DNA of 64,000 bases from an uncultured Luminiphilus sp. (GTDB lineage: Bacteria; Pseudomonadota; Gammaproteobacteria; Pseudomonadales; Halieaceae), in the NCBI GenBank assembly GCA_943840615.1, contig CALSVI010000006.1, forward strand, positions 1 to 64,000, read 5' to 3'. Positions 1 to 9,755 of this stretch are shown here, piece by piece. The notes beneath the pieces are model-generated. The model was not told the origin of the DNA, made no database searches, and saw nothing but the letters and a program-made list of their open reading frames with translations. The first letter of the stretch is position 1. Every line of letters starts with the position of its first letter. The position numbers and the translations under genes were made by a program.

Positions 1-1074
1 TGCGTGACCGGCATCCCAGCTGTCAGCGCCATTGTCGGAGATGAAGATAACGACAGTATCCTTTGCGAGATGCTTGAACTCTAGATACGCAAGCAATCGA
101 TCGAGCTCAGTGTCGAGCTTCTGGATCATGCCCGCGTAGATTTCCATCACTCGCGACGACCGCCGCTGACTCTCTACATCCAACTCATCCCAAGCGGGAA
201 CGCCTTCCGGTCGCGGCGCAGAGCTCTGCGCCTCGTCAAACAATCCCAGCTCGCGCTGCTTAGTGAGTCGTTCCTGCCACAGGATGTCGTAGCCCTGGTC
301 ATAGCGGCCGGCGAAGGCATCAGCGTCATTGGAGGGGAGTTGGAGAGGCCAATGCGGCGCGGTAAACGCCAGATAGGCAAAGAATGGCTTACCGGTGTGC
401 GCCGTGCTCTCGAGACCCGCGATAACTTCCGAGGTAAAACTCGTCGTGGAATAGAAGTCATCCTCAAGTTGCGGATTGAGCACACCGTTCTTACGATACA
501 GAAGTTTCGGGCGATGCAGATCAGGACCCAGAAGATCCGAGTAATGGCTACCGCCGCCAAAGCTGAAACTCAGCGCATGATCGAAGCCCCGCGCTCCGGG
601 GCTCAACTCACGCTTCATTCCCAGGTGCCACTTACCCGCCATCACAGTGCGATAACCGTGCTCGGACAGGCGTTCGGCAATCGTCGGCACCTCCTCACGT
701 AAATGACCTTCGTAGCCAGGCAGCCCCATCTGGTTGTCAGCCACGGTCTCGGCCATATTTCCGATACCCGCGATATGATTGTCCATACCCGACATGAGCA
801 TGGCCCGTGCTGGCGAGCAGGTAGGCGCCGCATAGAAGCTCGTAAACATCACACCATTCTCGGCGAGCCGTGTGAGCGTAGGTGTTTCGATCTCACTGCC
901 GAAAGGCTCGATGTCGGCGAAACCCATATCGTCGACAACTACCAGCAGGAAATTGGGTCGAGTTTCTATGGCCGACGGCTCCGCCGGTTTAGTTGCTTCC
1001 AAGGCTTCACGTTGGCAACTAACCCCACCAGCGGCGAGCATACAAAGAATAAGTAATCGGGTTATTAGCTTCAC
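1..1074 (-). CDS. Sulfatase (arylsulfatase type), 3' end outside window
   Basis: Hydrolyses sulfate esters; the natural substrate cannot be read from sequence. The visible 358 codons begin at a GTG. Residues 1-20 look like a lipoprotein signal (hydrophobic stretch ending GGVSC), so the enzyme is probably anchored on the periplasmic side of a membrane. The metal-binding VVVDDMG segment follows, then the sulfatase signature CSPAR, whose Cys is converted to formylglycine, then GKWHLG and, near the window edge, a DNGAD metal-binding motif. The C-terminal part lies beyond position 1. It reads in the same direction as the catabolic genes upstream, but the gap and the gene remnant between make co-transcription doubtful. 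The family is certain; the substrate is unknown. Confidence 0.9.
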   Translation of the reverse strand, partial: MKLITRLLILCMLAAGGVSCQREALEATKPAEPSAIETRPNFLLVVVDDMGFADIEPFGSEIETPTLTRLAENGVMFTSFYAAPTCSPARAMLMSGMDNHIAGIGNMAETVADNQMGLPGYEGHLREEVPTIAERLSEHGYRTVMAGKWHLGMKRELSPGARGFDHALSFSFGGGSHYSDLLGPDLHRPKLLYRKNGVLNPQLEDDFYSTTSFTSEVIAGLESTAHTGKPFFAYLAFTAPHWPLQLPSNDADAFAGRYDQGYDILWQERLTKQRELGLFDEAQSSAPRPEGVPAWDELDVESQRRSSRVMEIYAGMIQKLDTELDRLLAYLEFKHLAKDTVVIFISDNGADSWDAGHA

Positions 1075-1117
1075 GTGATGACCTCTCGATGGAATTTCAA
1101 GCTACCGTTCAAAGCAA

Positions 1118-1417
1118 CTACCTCGCAGCCCCGCCAACGAAGGCTTGCTGAAAGAAATCCAATGTTCTGCGCTGCGCTAGCTCGGCTGCTTGCTCTCGAA
1201 AACTGGGCCGGACCGCGTTCGCAAACGCATGGCCTACCCCTTCGCACTCGAAGCACTGATCTGTGGGTCGGCCGCTATCCTTGACCACGTCGCGAGCCGA
1301 AGCAAAAATCATCGGGTCGTCCAGACCGAAGTGAAACCAGCAACGCGCCGCAGATGTCGCCAGATAGACCGACAGGTTACGGCCATGTCTTGCCGTGGCT
1401 TTCACCCACTTCTCCAT
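1118..1417 (-). pseudogene. Dienelactone hydrolase family, C-terminal remnant
   Basis: An open frame of about 99 codons matches the C-terminal third of dienelactone hydrolases. It has the FHFGLDDP segment with the acidic triad residue, the GVGHAFAN segment with the catalytic His, and a typical RTLDFFQQAF ending. The first two thirds of the enzyme, including the nucleophile region, are absent, and only 75 bp separate this frame from the galB stop, so there is no room for them. It is read as a truncated relic left by a deletion or rearrangement at the edge of the protocatechuate genes. A short independent protein is possible but unlikely. Confidence 0.6.
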
Positions 1418-1492
1418 GCCCTATGCCCTTGTGTTGCTATTTGCGATGCCACATGCCCTGAATGAGAGAGGTGTGTCCCTGCGAATCGCTCC

Positions 1493-2227
1493 TCACAATT
1501 CATCGACGCATCGCGGATAGACGCTCTGAAAGCCCTCCGCATACTTCACGCTCTTGCCGCCCGCCTGGCCACCAGAGTTTCTCCGGAAGTGGTTGCCCCG
1601 GTTTTCAGCAACGTTCTCGTAGAAATGCCAAAGGTGTTCCTGCCCCTGCATACATTGAATCGCGGCCCATTTTTCGTCCCAGACCTCTGAAATATCTAAG
1701 AAAACATCGGGCTTCCAGCCCATCTGTTCAGTCTGGTGGGGCTCAAACAGATAAAGTTGTGGGGCACCAAGAACCTGCTCCTCAGGATTATGACCCCAGG
1801 CCTGCGCAATCATGCGGCATTGCATCGCGACCTCCGTGGCATACATATGGTCGGTGTTATAGGGATCGTACTTGGAATGGCTCAGCATGAAGGTGGGCTG
1901 TACCTTACGGATCAGATCGACAATTTTGTATTTGCCGTCTGTATCTATCTCCAGCGGATAATCACCAAAATCAAAGAACTGAATATCGTGGGCATTGAGC
2001 GCGGCTGCCGCTGCTTCGGCCTCATCACGCCGAACGGCTTTCACTTCGTCCAGACTCATATTGCCTTTTTTCCACAGCTTGGCGGATTCACCCCTTTCGC
2101 CGAAAGACAGGCAGGCGATCGTGACGTCATAGCCGCGCTTCTGATGGAGTGCGATGGCGCCACCGCACCGCCAAACAAAGTCCGCCGCGTGGGCACTGAT
2201 TACCAGAACTGATTTGTTGTCACTCAT
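1493..2227 (-). CDS. galB: 4-oxalomesaconate hydratase, PIG-L-like (GalB type)
   Basis: Hydrates 4-oxalomesaconate to 4-carboxy-4-hydroxy-2-oxoadipate in the protocatechuate 4,5-cleavage/gallate pathway. The 244-residue protein has the PIG-L/LmbE fold signature, but the usual AHPDDE motif reads SAHAADF, followed by WRCGG; as far as I recall, this is the variant in Pseudomonas putida GalB. Further family features are SFGERGESAKLW, LSHSKYDPYNTDH and a C-terminal GQEHLWHFY. It is the last gene of galD-ligK-galB, 39 bp after the ligK stop. It takes the place of the unrelated amidohydrolase LigJ of Sphingobium. The call rests on family resemblance plus context. Confidence 0.85.
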   Translation of the reverse strand: MSDNKSVLVISAHAADFVWRCGGAIALHQKRGYDVTIACLSFGERGESAKLWKKGNMSLDEVKAVRRDEAEAAAAALNAHDIQFFDFGDYPLEIDTDGKYKIVDLIRKVQPTFMLSHSKYDPYNTDHMYATEVAMQCRMIAQAWGHNPEEQVLGAPQLYLFEPHQTEQMGWKPDVFLDISEVWDEKWAAIQCMQGQEHLWHFYENVAENRGNHFRRNSGGQAGGKSVKYAEGFQSVYPRCVDEL

Positions 2228-2266
2228 GTTTTTCTATGCCTCATGGTCCATGTTCATAGCCGTTGT

Positions 2267-2968
2267 CTATGCTTCAACCAGATCGGAGAGCGAGTCGAGA
2301 TAAACGAGACCCGCCTCTTCTAGGCGCGGGCGCATGTTGTACATATCGAGGCCGAGTTCACCGCCGGCCAGGCGTTCCCGTTTGCTCGCCTCGTTGTCTT
2401 CGCGAGCCTGCGCAGCGTCTCGGGCGGCGTCGGCGCTGCTACGGGGCACGACAACGACACCGTCGTCATCCGCCACCACCACATCGCCCGGCGTTACGAG
2501 TTGTCCTGCGCACACCAGAGGAACGTTGACCGCGCCCAGGGTATTTTTCACGGTACCCTTGGCGGACACGGCGCGGGACCAGACCGGAAAGTTCATCTCG
2601 TGAAGGTCGGCCACATCGCGGACACCGGCATCAATAATCAAACCGCGGACGCCCCGGGCTTGGCAGGAAGTCGCCAGCAGGTCACCAAACATCCCGTCCG
2701 TATTGTCTGTGGTGCAACCGACCACCAGGACGTCGCCCGGCTGGCATAGCTCAATCGCGACGTGGATCATCCAGTTATCTCCGGGTTGGGCCAGGACCGT
2801 AATAGCGCTGCCCCCGATCTGGGCGCGCGGATATATTGGGGTGATGTAGGGCTTCATGAGGCCTGAGCGGCCCTGTGCCTCGTGCACCGTTGCCACACCG
2901 AACGCAGCCAGGGCATCCACAGTGTCTGCACTCGCTCGGTCAATGTTTCTTACTGCCACTGTCTTCAT
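2267..2968 (-). CDS. ligK: 4-carboxy-4-hydroxy-2-oxoadipate aldolase
   Basis: Class II aldolase of the RraA-like fold that cleaves 4-carboxy-4-hydroxy-2-oxoadipate into pyruvate and oxaloacetate, the last step of the pathway; known in other species as GalC, ProA or PmdF. The 233 residues carry GDLLA and the metal/substrate segment IIDAGVRDV (Arg-Asp pair) followed by the [15 protein letters not shown] stretch typical of this family. The ATG directly abuts the TAA of galD (TAAATG), so the two are probably translationally coupled. RraA-fold proteins without aldolase activity exist, but the pathway context strongly favours the aldolase. Confidence 0.9.
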   Translation of the reverse strand: MKTVAVRNIDRASADTVDALAAFGVATVHEAQGRSGLMKPYITPIYPRAQIGGSAITVLAQPGDNWMIHVAIELCQPGDVLVVGCTTDNTDGMFGDLLATSCQARGVRGLIIDAGVRDVADLHEMNFPVWSRAVSAKGTVKNTLGAVNVPLVCAGQLVTPGDVVVADDDGVVVVPRSSADAARDAAQAREDNEASKRERLAGGELGLDMYNMRPRLEEAGLVYLDSLSDLVEA

Positions 2969-4057
2969 TTATGGACCTCGCTTGGCTGGGGCAGGAACGA
3001 AAAGCACGCCACGGCTGAGCAGTCGTGCCGTGCGCAGTACTCCCGCTTTCTTGATCTCTGGAAGCTCACCTGATTCGTCGACCTCAAGGGAGATAGAGAA
3101 TTCTCCCGAAGGATGCTCAACGGAAATCTGCTTGGTCTCACCTAGCGGCACATTGACCAGACCTTCGGCCACCGAGCCCGGGATGATGGCCGCCGTTGCG
3201 GCCGATACCGCTCCCAGCACGCCTACGGCGCTGTGGCATTTGTGAGGGATAAAGGTTCGGGTATTGATCAATCCGCCGTGCAGAGCCGGGGAAATCAGAC
3301 ACATCTTTGGCACCGCTTTGTCAGCGACATCACCGAGGTTCATCATTGGCCCCAGTTCGATACGGATGGACTCCAGTCGGGTTTTCAGAGCCTGATCGCT
3401 GTTGAGCTTTTCCGGGCTTTCATGCCCCGTCAGACCAAAGTCTTTAGCCAGTAACGCCACCACCGGCATCCCGTTATCCACGCAAGTGACCCGAACCCCA
3501 CCAACGGAATCAACAACGTTCCCAGTGGGTAGCAGGGCACCACAAATAGAACCGGCCACATCCAGATAGTTACAGACAACCGCAGCCGATGTGCCGGGCA
3601 CACCATCAATCGCCGTATCACCCTCGTATTCCATAACGCCATCTGGTGTGGCCAGAAGCAGTGCACAGAGCTTCCCGCTATTGACCATATGCACGGTAAC
3701 GCAGGTCTTTCCGGGTTGAGCCCGGACCAGCCCTGCTTCTACAGCGAACGGCCCCACACCCGCTAATATGTTGCCGCAGTTGGGCGTGGTATCGACCACA
3801 TCTTGGCCTACAACCACTTGGGCGAAAAGAAAGTCGATGTCAGCATCAGCACGGGTCGAGGGCCCAACGATGGCGACTTTGCTCGTGAGGGGGTCTGCAC
3901 CGCCCAAACCGTCTATTTGCCGCGAGCCTCGGCCAACAGCATCAACAAGTATGGCGTTCCGCACATCAGCTTCAGATGGTAGATCAGAGGCCAGAAAGTA
4001 AAGCCCTTTCGAGCTACCTCCGCGCAACTGCATGAAAGGGATCTCCAGCTGTTTCAT
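2969..4057 (-). CDS. galD: 4-oxalomesaconate tautomerase (PrpF family)
   Basis: Converts the keto and enol forms of 4-oxalomesaconate so that the hydratase can act. The 362-residue protein is of the PrpF/diaminopimelate-epimerase fold: it starts MKQLEIPFMQLRGGSSKG, and has the NCGNILAGVGPFA segment with one of the two characteristic cysteines and a second Cys in IPHKCHSAVG. It is the first gene of galD-ligK-galB and diverges from the LysR-type regulator across a 180-bp region holding candidate operator palindromes. PrpF relatives also isomerise aconitate, but the neighbours make the GalD role most likely. Confidence 0.88.
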   Translation of the reverse strand: MKQLEIPFMQLRGGSSKGLYFLASDLPSEADVRNAILVDAVGRGSRQIDGLGGADPLTSKVAIVGPSTRADADIDFLFAQVVVGQDVVDTTPNCGNILAGVGPFAVEAGLVRAQPGKTCVTVHMVNSGKLCALLLATPDGVMEYEGDTAIDGVPGTSAAVVCNYLDVAGSICGALLPTGNVVDSVGGVRVTCVDNGMPVVALLAKDFGLTGHESPEKLNSDQALKTRLESIRIELGPMMNLGDVADKAVPKMCLISPALHGGLINTRTFIPHKCHSAVGVLGAVSAATAAIIPGSVAEGLVNVPLGETKQISVEHPSGEFSISLEVDESGELPEIKKAGVLRTARLLSRGVLFVPAPAKRGP

Positions 4058-4110
4058 GGAGCCAACCTTGATGACGAGCCGCTAGTTTAGGGACGCGCCA
4101 CTATTACAAC

Positions 4111-4126
4111 CAATGCAATTTCATTG
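4111..4126. promoter_or_regulatory. Candidate operator palindrome in galD/LysR divergent region
   Basis: Near-perfect 16-bp palindrome CAATGCAATTTCATTG (14 of 16 positions symmetric), about 54 bp before the galD start. A second shorter one, GATT-N5-AATC, lies at 4185-4197 nearer the regulator start. Both sit between the divergent galD and LysR-type genes, where such regulators normally bind. Neither fits the textbook T-N11-A box exactly, so assignment is tentative. Confidence 0.35.
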
Positions 4127-4237
4127 AGTGTCCATGGGAAAAATTTGCTGCTGAGGAGGCACTAGTGACGGAGATTTGCCATGAGATTTCGTGAATCAGA
4201 TGCTATCTTGTAAAAGAAACTCATAGATCTTTTACCC

Positions 4238-5476
4238 ATGACCGCAACTCACCTGGGCATCACCGAAATCAGTTTGCGCCATCTCAAATCCGCGCTATAT
4301 GTCTATGACTACAAGAATGTCACCCGTGCCGCCAACAAATTGAACCGTTCGCAGACTGCTGTCACCAAGGCAGTGGGAGAGCTAGAGGCAGAGCTGGGTT
4401 GCGTCTTATTCGACCGATCGTCGGTCGGCATGATGCCCACTGTTCATGGGGAAGCCCTGGCACATCGGGTAAAGCTTGCAGCAGCAGAATTTGACCGAGC
4501 AGGTGCGGCCTATCAGCCCTTTGTACCCGGTGGTCGGAGCTACCAATCCATACCCATATTCTCGATGGACATCAGCTATAAGCGCCTGGCGGCCTTTGTC
4601 GCATTGTTTCAGGCCCGCGACATCAATGAGGCCGCAAAGCTTCTCGGGGTGACTAAAGCGGCGATCTACAACTCGGTTCGTCAGATGGAGGAACTGCTCG
4701 ATCTGGAGCTTTTTGAGAGGGGGCCGGGCGGCGTATCCCCGACTAGCTTCTGCGCTGTTCTCGCACGACACACGAAGCTGGCGTTCGCCGAAATCCGTCA
4801 CGCACTCGACGACCTTGCCAGCTTAGATGGCGTTACCAGCGGGAATGTCGCCATTGGCACATTGCCCTATACGCGGACCTATCTCACTCCCAAAGCGATC
4901 AATCGGCTTCTTAGCCGACACCCACAACTCGGCGTAACAACTCAGGAGGGACCCTACAACCTCATGCAAGCAGACCTTCGCAGCGGCGATCTAGATGTGA
5001 TTGTTGGAGCCGTTCGCCCTGCTGAGGCGGGTGCCGACTTCAAAACGGAAACGCTCATAGAGGATCGCCTCGCTGTAATTGCGCGCAAGGATCACCCTCT
5101 TGCGCAACAAAAGAAAATCGACTTTCAGGATCTACAGAATCTGGAGTGGGTTTTGCCGGCCGCAGAGACGCCCGCGCGACTGCTGTTCGACGAGACATGC
5201 CGGGGATACAACATGGAAACGCCCAAACATGCTGTTCAAACCAGCTCACAGTCGATGGTTCGGGGCCTACTCCTCGATAGCGATCGCGTGGCCTTGGTAT
5301 CAGAGCACCAGATCTTCTACGACCGAAAGGCGGGCTTGCTAGAGGTTCTGCCCGTAGACCTCGAAGAAACTTATCGCCCTATCGGCATCACCCTGCGTGC
5401 CCACACACAACCTTCACCGGCGGCATCGCTACTTCTTGAGGAACTTCGTCGAGTCGCTGAAGAACTTAAGCGGTGA
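4238..5476 (+). CDS. LysR-type regulator with duplicated HTH domain
   Basis: Transcription factor, probably controlling the flanking protocatechuate genes. It is 412 residues long, against about 300 for ordinary LysR proteins. The extra length is explained by two LysR winged-helix domains in series: residues about 13-90 (VTRAANKLNRSQTAVTKAVG, then LFDRSS) and about 113-190 (INEAAKLLGVTKAAIYNSVR, then LFERGPGG). A single periplasmic-binding-like effector domain follows at about 200-412 (IGTLPYTRTYL, DVIVGAVRP, LVSEHQIF). The stop overlaps the convergent ligC stop by 11 bp. The effector is probably a pathway intermediate, but this is not visible in the sequence. Confidence 0.88.
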   Translation: MTATHLGITEISLRHLKSALYVYDYKNVTRAANKLNRSQTAVTKAVGELEAELGCVLFDRSSVGMMPTVHGEALAHRVKLAAAEFDRAGAAYQPFVPGGRSYQSIPIFSMDISYKRLAAFVALFQARDINEAAKLLGVTKAAIYNSVRQMEELLDLELFERGPGGVSPTSFCAVLARHTKLAFAEIRHALDDLASLDGVTSGNVAIGTLPYTRTYLTPKAINRLLSRHPQLGVTTQEGPYNLMQADLRSGDLDVIVGAVRPAEAGADFKTETLIEDRLAVIARKDHPLAQQKKIDFQDLQNLEWVLPAAETPARLLFDETCRGYNMETPKHAVQTSSQSMVRGLLLDSDRVALVSEHQIFYDRKAGLLEVLPVDLEETYRPIGITLRAHTQPSPAASLLLEELRRVAEELKR

Positions 5477-6431
5477 GCTTTCGCTCAATGCGATCCAGCA
5501 CGCGCATGGCGGGCAAACACTGACCGATACTGCCATTTGGCTCACGTCCTTGTTCAATGGCTGAGAAAAACTCGCGGTCGATCAGTTCGATACCATTCAT
5601 GGAGACATCGACCCGGGACACATCAATCTGCTTGCCCTTGCCATCACAGAGATCATCGTAACGAACGAGGTAGGTGCCGTTATCGCAAATGTATCGGAAG
5701 TCAGTACCCAACGGTCCATCATTATTGAAGGATAGGGACAGGGTGCAAACCGCACCCGAAGCGCTCTTCATCAAAATCGCCATATCCATGGCGATACCGA
5801 GCTCTTCATTGATTGGCCCTTGCACCGCAAAACAATCCGCAATTTCTTCTCCAGTTTGGTACATAAACAGATCGACTGTGTGACAGGCATGATGCCAAAG
5901 TAGGTGATCGGTCCAGCTTCGCGGCTGACCCAGCGCATTGAGATTACTGCGACGAAAGAAATACGTCTGCACATCTAGCTGCTGAATCGACAACTCCCCC
6001 CCTGCAATACGCTCATGTATCCATTGGTGACTGGGGTTGAAGCGGCGAACATGGCCCGCCATTGCAACCAAACCCGTTTCGAGCTGCAGCGCAGCAAGAG
6101 CCTCAGCCTCTTTCAAATTGTCTGCCATAGGAATCTCTACCAAGACATGCTTGCCAGCGCTGAGGGCTTGCATCGCCTGTGAGGCATGCAAAGGAGTGGG
6201 TGTTGCCAGAATCACCGCTTCGACTCCTGGCTGGGCGAGCCCCACTTCCAAGTCCAATGACCAATGGGGAATGTTACGCTCGTCAGCCACCTTTCGAGTC
6301 GCTTCTTCCAGACCACCGACGAGAGACACCACTTCGACACCGTCGATACACGCAAGAGCATCCAAGTGTTTGTTCCCAAAGGCGCCCTCACCGGCGAGAC
6401 AGATCTTTATAACGCGGACCCCTCGGGCCAA
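5466..6431 (-). CDS. ligC: 4-carboxy-2-hydroxymuconate-6-semialdehyde dehydrogenase
   Basis: NAD(P)-dependent oxidation of the PCA ring-cleavage product (in its hemiacetal form) to 2-pyrone-4,6-dicarboxylate. The 321-residue Gfo/Idh/MocA protein has the Rossmann motif GEGAFG near residue 14, then VEIPMADN, GHVRRFNPSHQWIHE, DVQTYFFRR and SWTDHLLWHHACHTVDLF, all close to Sphingobium LigC as I know it. Start at ATG 6431, overlapping the end of ligI by 25 bp; no alternative start sits nearer the Rossmann motif. Last gene of the ligA-to-ligC operon. Confidence 0.92.
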   Translation of the reverse strand: MARGVRVIKICLAGEGAFGNKHLDALACIDGVEVVSLVGGLEEATRKVADERNIPHWSLDLEVGLAQPGVEAVILATPTPLHASQAMQALSAGKHVLVEIPMADNLKEAEALAALQLETGLVAMAGHVRRFNPSHQWIHERIAGGELSIQQLDVQTYFFRRSNLNALGQPRSWTDHLLWHHACHTVDLFMYQTGEEIADCFAVQGPINEELGIAMDMAILMKSASGAVCTLSLSFNNDGPLGTDFRYICDNGTYLVRYDDLCDGKGKQIDVSRVDVSMNGIELIDREFFSAIEQGREPNGSIGQCLPAMRVLDRIERKLTA

Positions 6432-7297
6432 TAAAGGCGCATAGGATTGTCGACAAGAAGCTTCCTCTGCAACTCCCTCGTCACCGCGATTTTAGGAACG
6501 AAATCCACCAGCTTTCCGTCGTCAGGCATGTGGGTTTTCATGTTTGGATGGGGCCAGTCTGTTCCCCAAAGCACACGATCAGAAAAGTTCTCCACCACGG
6601 TGCGAGCAAATGGCACAACATCCTCGTAACCACCCTCAGGCCCAACACCAGAAAGACGCTCCGGGCAGCTGACCTTGGACCAGAAGTTGTCGTTATCACT
6701 CAGCAAACGCAGAAATAACTCAAAGTCCGGTCCATCGATGGGCGCCGTAATATCCGGCCTTCCCATGTGATCAACGACTACTGTCGTGGGAAGCGCCGTA
6801 AAAAATTCGTAATACTCTGAGAGATCAGCGGCCTCAAAGTAAATGACGATGTGCCAGCCAAGAGGCGCAATTCTCTCGGCTATGCGTTGCAGATCGTCGA
6901 AGGGTAAGGCATCGACCAGTCGCTTGACGAAGTTGAAGCGCACACCCCGCACACCCGCATTGTCGAGCAGCTTAAGCTCCTCGTCGGTGACGCTGGCACG
7001 CACGGTCGCCACCCCGCGGGCCTTTCCCCTAGAGTCCGCCAGTGCGTCCACTAGAGCCCGGTTGTCTGCACCGTGACACGTGGCCTGAACAATGACATTC
7101 CGATGGAGGCCAAGATGATCCCGCAAGGTCCAGAGCTTGTCTTTGCCAGCGTCACAGGGGGTGTATTTGCGTTCAGGTGCAAAAGGAAATTCACCGGCAG
7201 GGCCGAATACATGACAGTGAGCGTCAACCGCACCCGCCGGCAGCTTGAACTCTGGGATGGACGGCTCTGGGTGGAATACTAACCAATCAGGATCCAT
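6407..7297 (-). CDS. ligI: 2-pyrone-4,6-dicarboxylate hydrolase
   Basis: Opens the lactone 2-pyrone-4,6-dicarboxylate to 4-oxalomesaconate. The 296-residue amidohydrolase has the VDAHCHVFGP metal-site motif near residue 24, QATCHGADN, VRFNFVKR, VVDHMGRPD, and the terminal GTDWPHPNM motif with its catalytic Asp. A GAGG element lies upstream of ATG 7297. It links LigC, whose product it uses, to GalD and GalB in the other gene block, and is translated with an overlap into ligC. Confidence 0.93.
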   Translation of the reverse strand: MDPDWLVFHPEPSIPEFKLPAGAVDAHCHVFGPAGEFPFAPERKYTPCDAGKDKLWTLRDHLGLHRNVIVQATCHGADNRALVDALADSRGKARGVATVRASVTDEELKLLDNAGVRGVRFNFVKRLVDALPFDDLQRIAERIAPLGWHIVIYFEAADLSEYYEFFTALPTTVVVDHMGRPDITAPIDGPDFELFLRLLSDNDNFWSKVSCPERLSGVGPEGGYEDVVPFARTVVENFSDRVLWGTDWPHPNMKTHMPDDGKLVDFVPKIAVTRELQRKLLVDNPMRLYWPEGSAL

Positions 7298-7327
7298 GGG
7301 TGCCTCAGAAGTGATTCTTAGCGGGGA

Positions 7328-8121
7328 TCACGAGGCCGCTGCAGGGATAGGTGGCAGGCCGTCTTCGAGCACCCGCTGCAGATTTTCGACGGTCCCTCGG
7401 GTCATCACAGGTTCCACGCCCAAGTCCTGTAGAAGCTGCGCCGAAGCCTTCATCTCATGGAGGCGTCGCTCTGCATGAGAACCCGTGCCGCTCACCAGTC
7501 GGTGCACCAGCGACTCATCAGCCTTTGCAATCTCTGACGTTAAGTTGCTCCAAAGCCAAGAGGAGAGATTTGCACGATCGGCTGCCTGCAGCGCTTCAAT
7601 CATGACTCCTGCCAGACCTTTCATGAAAACGCTCCGAAGAAGTTTGCGTGTGGCCGCATCTCCAGGCTTTTCGCCTAGAGACTCCACCGGCATACCAAGA
7701 GAACCGAAGATATCAACGAACCGATCGGCACCAGTGCCCGACGCAAGCGCGGTTGTCCGCAATCCATTTCCAGGAACAACGGCCAGCAGTGCAACATCAA
7801 CAAAGGCGATGTGACGTTGGAATGCGCGAGCGGCTAAATCGATCTTTAGCGATGCTGACGCCGTCGAAAAATCCGCATAAATCGCGCCTGCGGGGATGTC
7901 GTCAAATGCTTGATCCAGCGCCTCCATGGCGTCGGTGGCCGCAGTCAGCGCTATGACCACTGCAGCGTCTTGGATAGCTCCTACCGGGCTATCACATCTG
8001 ACTACTCCGTCAGGCGTACAAACATCAGCGGGGTCATAGGCACTGACCTGAATTGAAGATTGGGCAAGATCGGCAGCAATCCGACTACCCGCCTCACCCA
8101 ACCCAAAAACGCCCATCCGCA

Positions 8122-8122
<1 letters not shown>
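7328..8122 (-). CDS. NAD(P)-binding oxidoreductase with DUF1932 C-terminus
   Basis: A 264-residue protein of the 6-phosphogluconate/3-hydroxyisobutyrate dehydrogenase type: the Rossmann motif GLGEAGSRIAADL is at the N-terminus, and an all-helical DUF1932 region (LLRSVFMKGLAGVMIEALQA and onward) forms the C-terminal half. Its start overlaps the ligB stop (TGATG) and it lies between ligB and ligI, so it is made with the pathway enzymes. No step of the standard protocatechuate 4,5-pathway requires it; it might reduce a side product or an alternative substrate. Family is clear, reaction unknown. Confidence 0.85.
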
Positions 8123-9367
<1,245 letters not shown>

Positions 9368-9646
9368 TTTATGCTCAGCATTCTATCGGTCTCTGGGTCT
9401 CAAGCGTTATCAGGAAAATTAGAAACGCACTGAAATAAGGTAACCGATATTGAGCTTTAACAGGTGAAGACCCCTTTTTGTGTGCATCTCTGCGGCGTTG
9501 TTTAAGTAACCTTAGACGAGCGGTTAATAAGCTGTCTGATCTGGCTGGATTTGCTGCGTCCACGTGCGCCGAAACTCGCGCGAGGAGAGTGGACGATCGC
9601 GTCACTGCATTGAAACAGTAAAGGGGCGACCGCACAAAGAAGGAAG
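9368..9646. other. Region upstream of ligA; presumed promoter
   Basis: A 279-bp stretch between the ligA start and the 3' end of tRNA-Gly, with no convincing gene on either strand. It must hold the ligA operon promoter. The only symmetric element noted is TAACC-N10-GGTTA at 9507-9526, about 140 bp before ligA, a weak candidate for a regulator site. No integrase or direct repeat of the tRNA end was found in it. Confidence 0.5.
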
Positions 9647-9722
9647 TGGAGCGGGAAACGAGGTTCGAACTCGCGACCTCAACCTTGGCAAGGTTGCGCT
9701 CTACCAACTGAGCTATTCCCGC
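9647..9722 (-). tRNA. tRNA-Gly (GCC)
   Basis: A complete 76-nt cloverleaf with encoded CCA. Acceptor GCGGGAA pairs with TTCCCGC; D arm GCTC/GAGC; anticodon stem AACCT/AGGTT with anticodon GCC in TTGCCAA; T arm with GTTCGAAC. It marks the border between the catabolic block on its 3' side and the pgsA-uvrC housekeeping block. Confidence 0.97.
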
Positions 9723-9755
9723 ATACCGTTGATTGTAGGCGTGCATCGCGCGACG

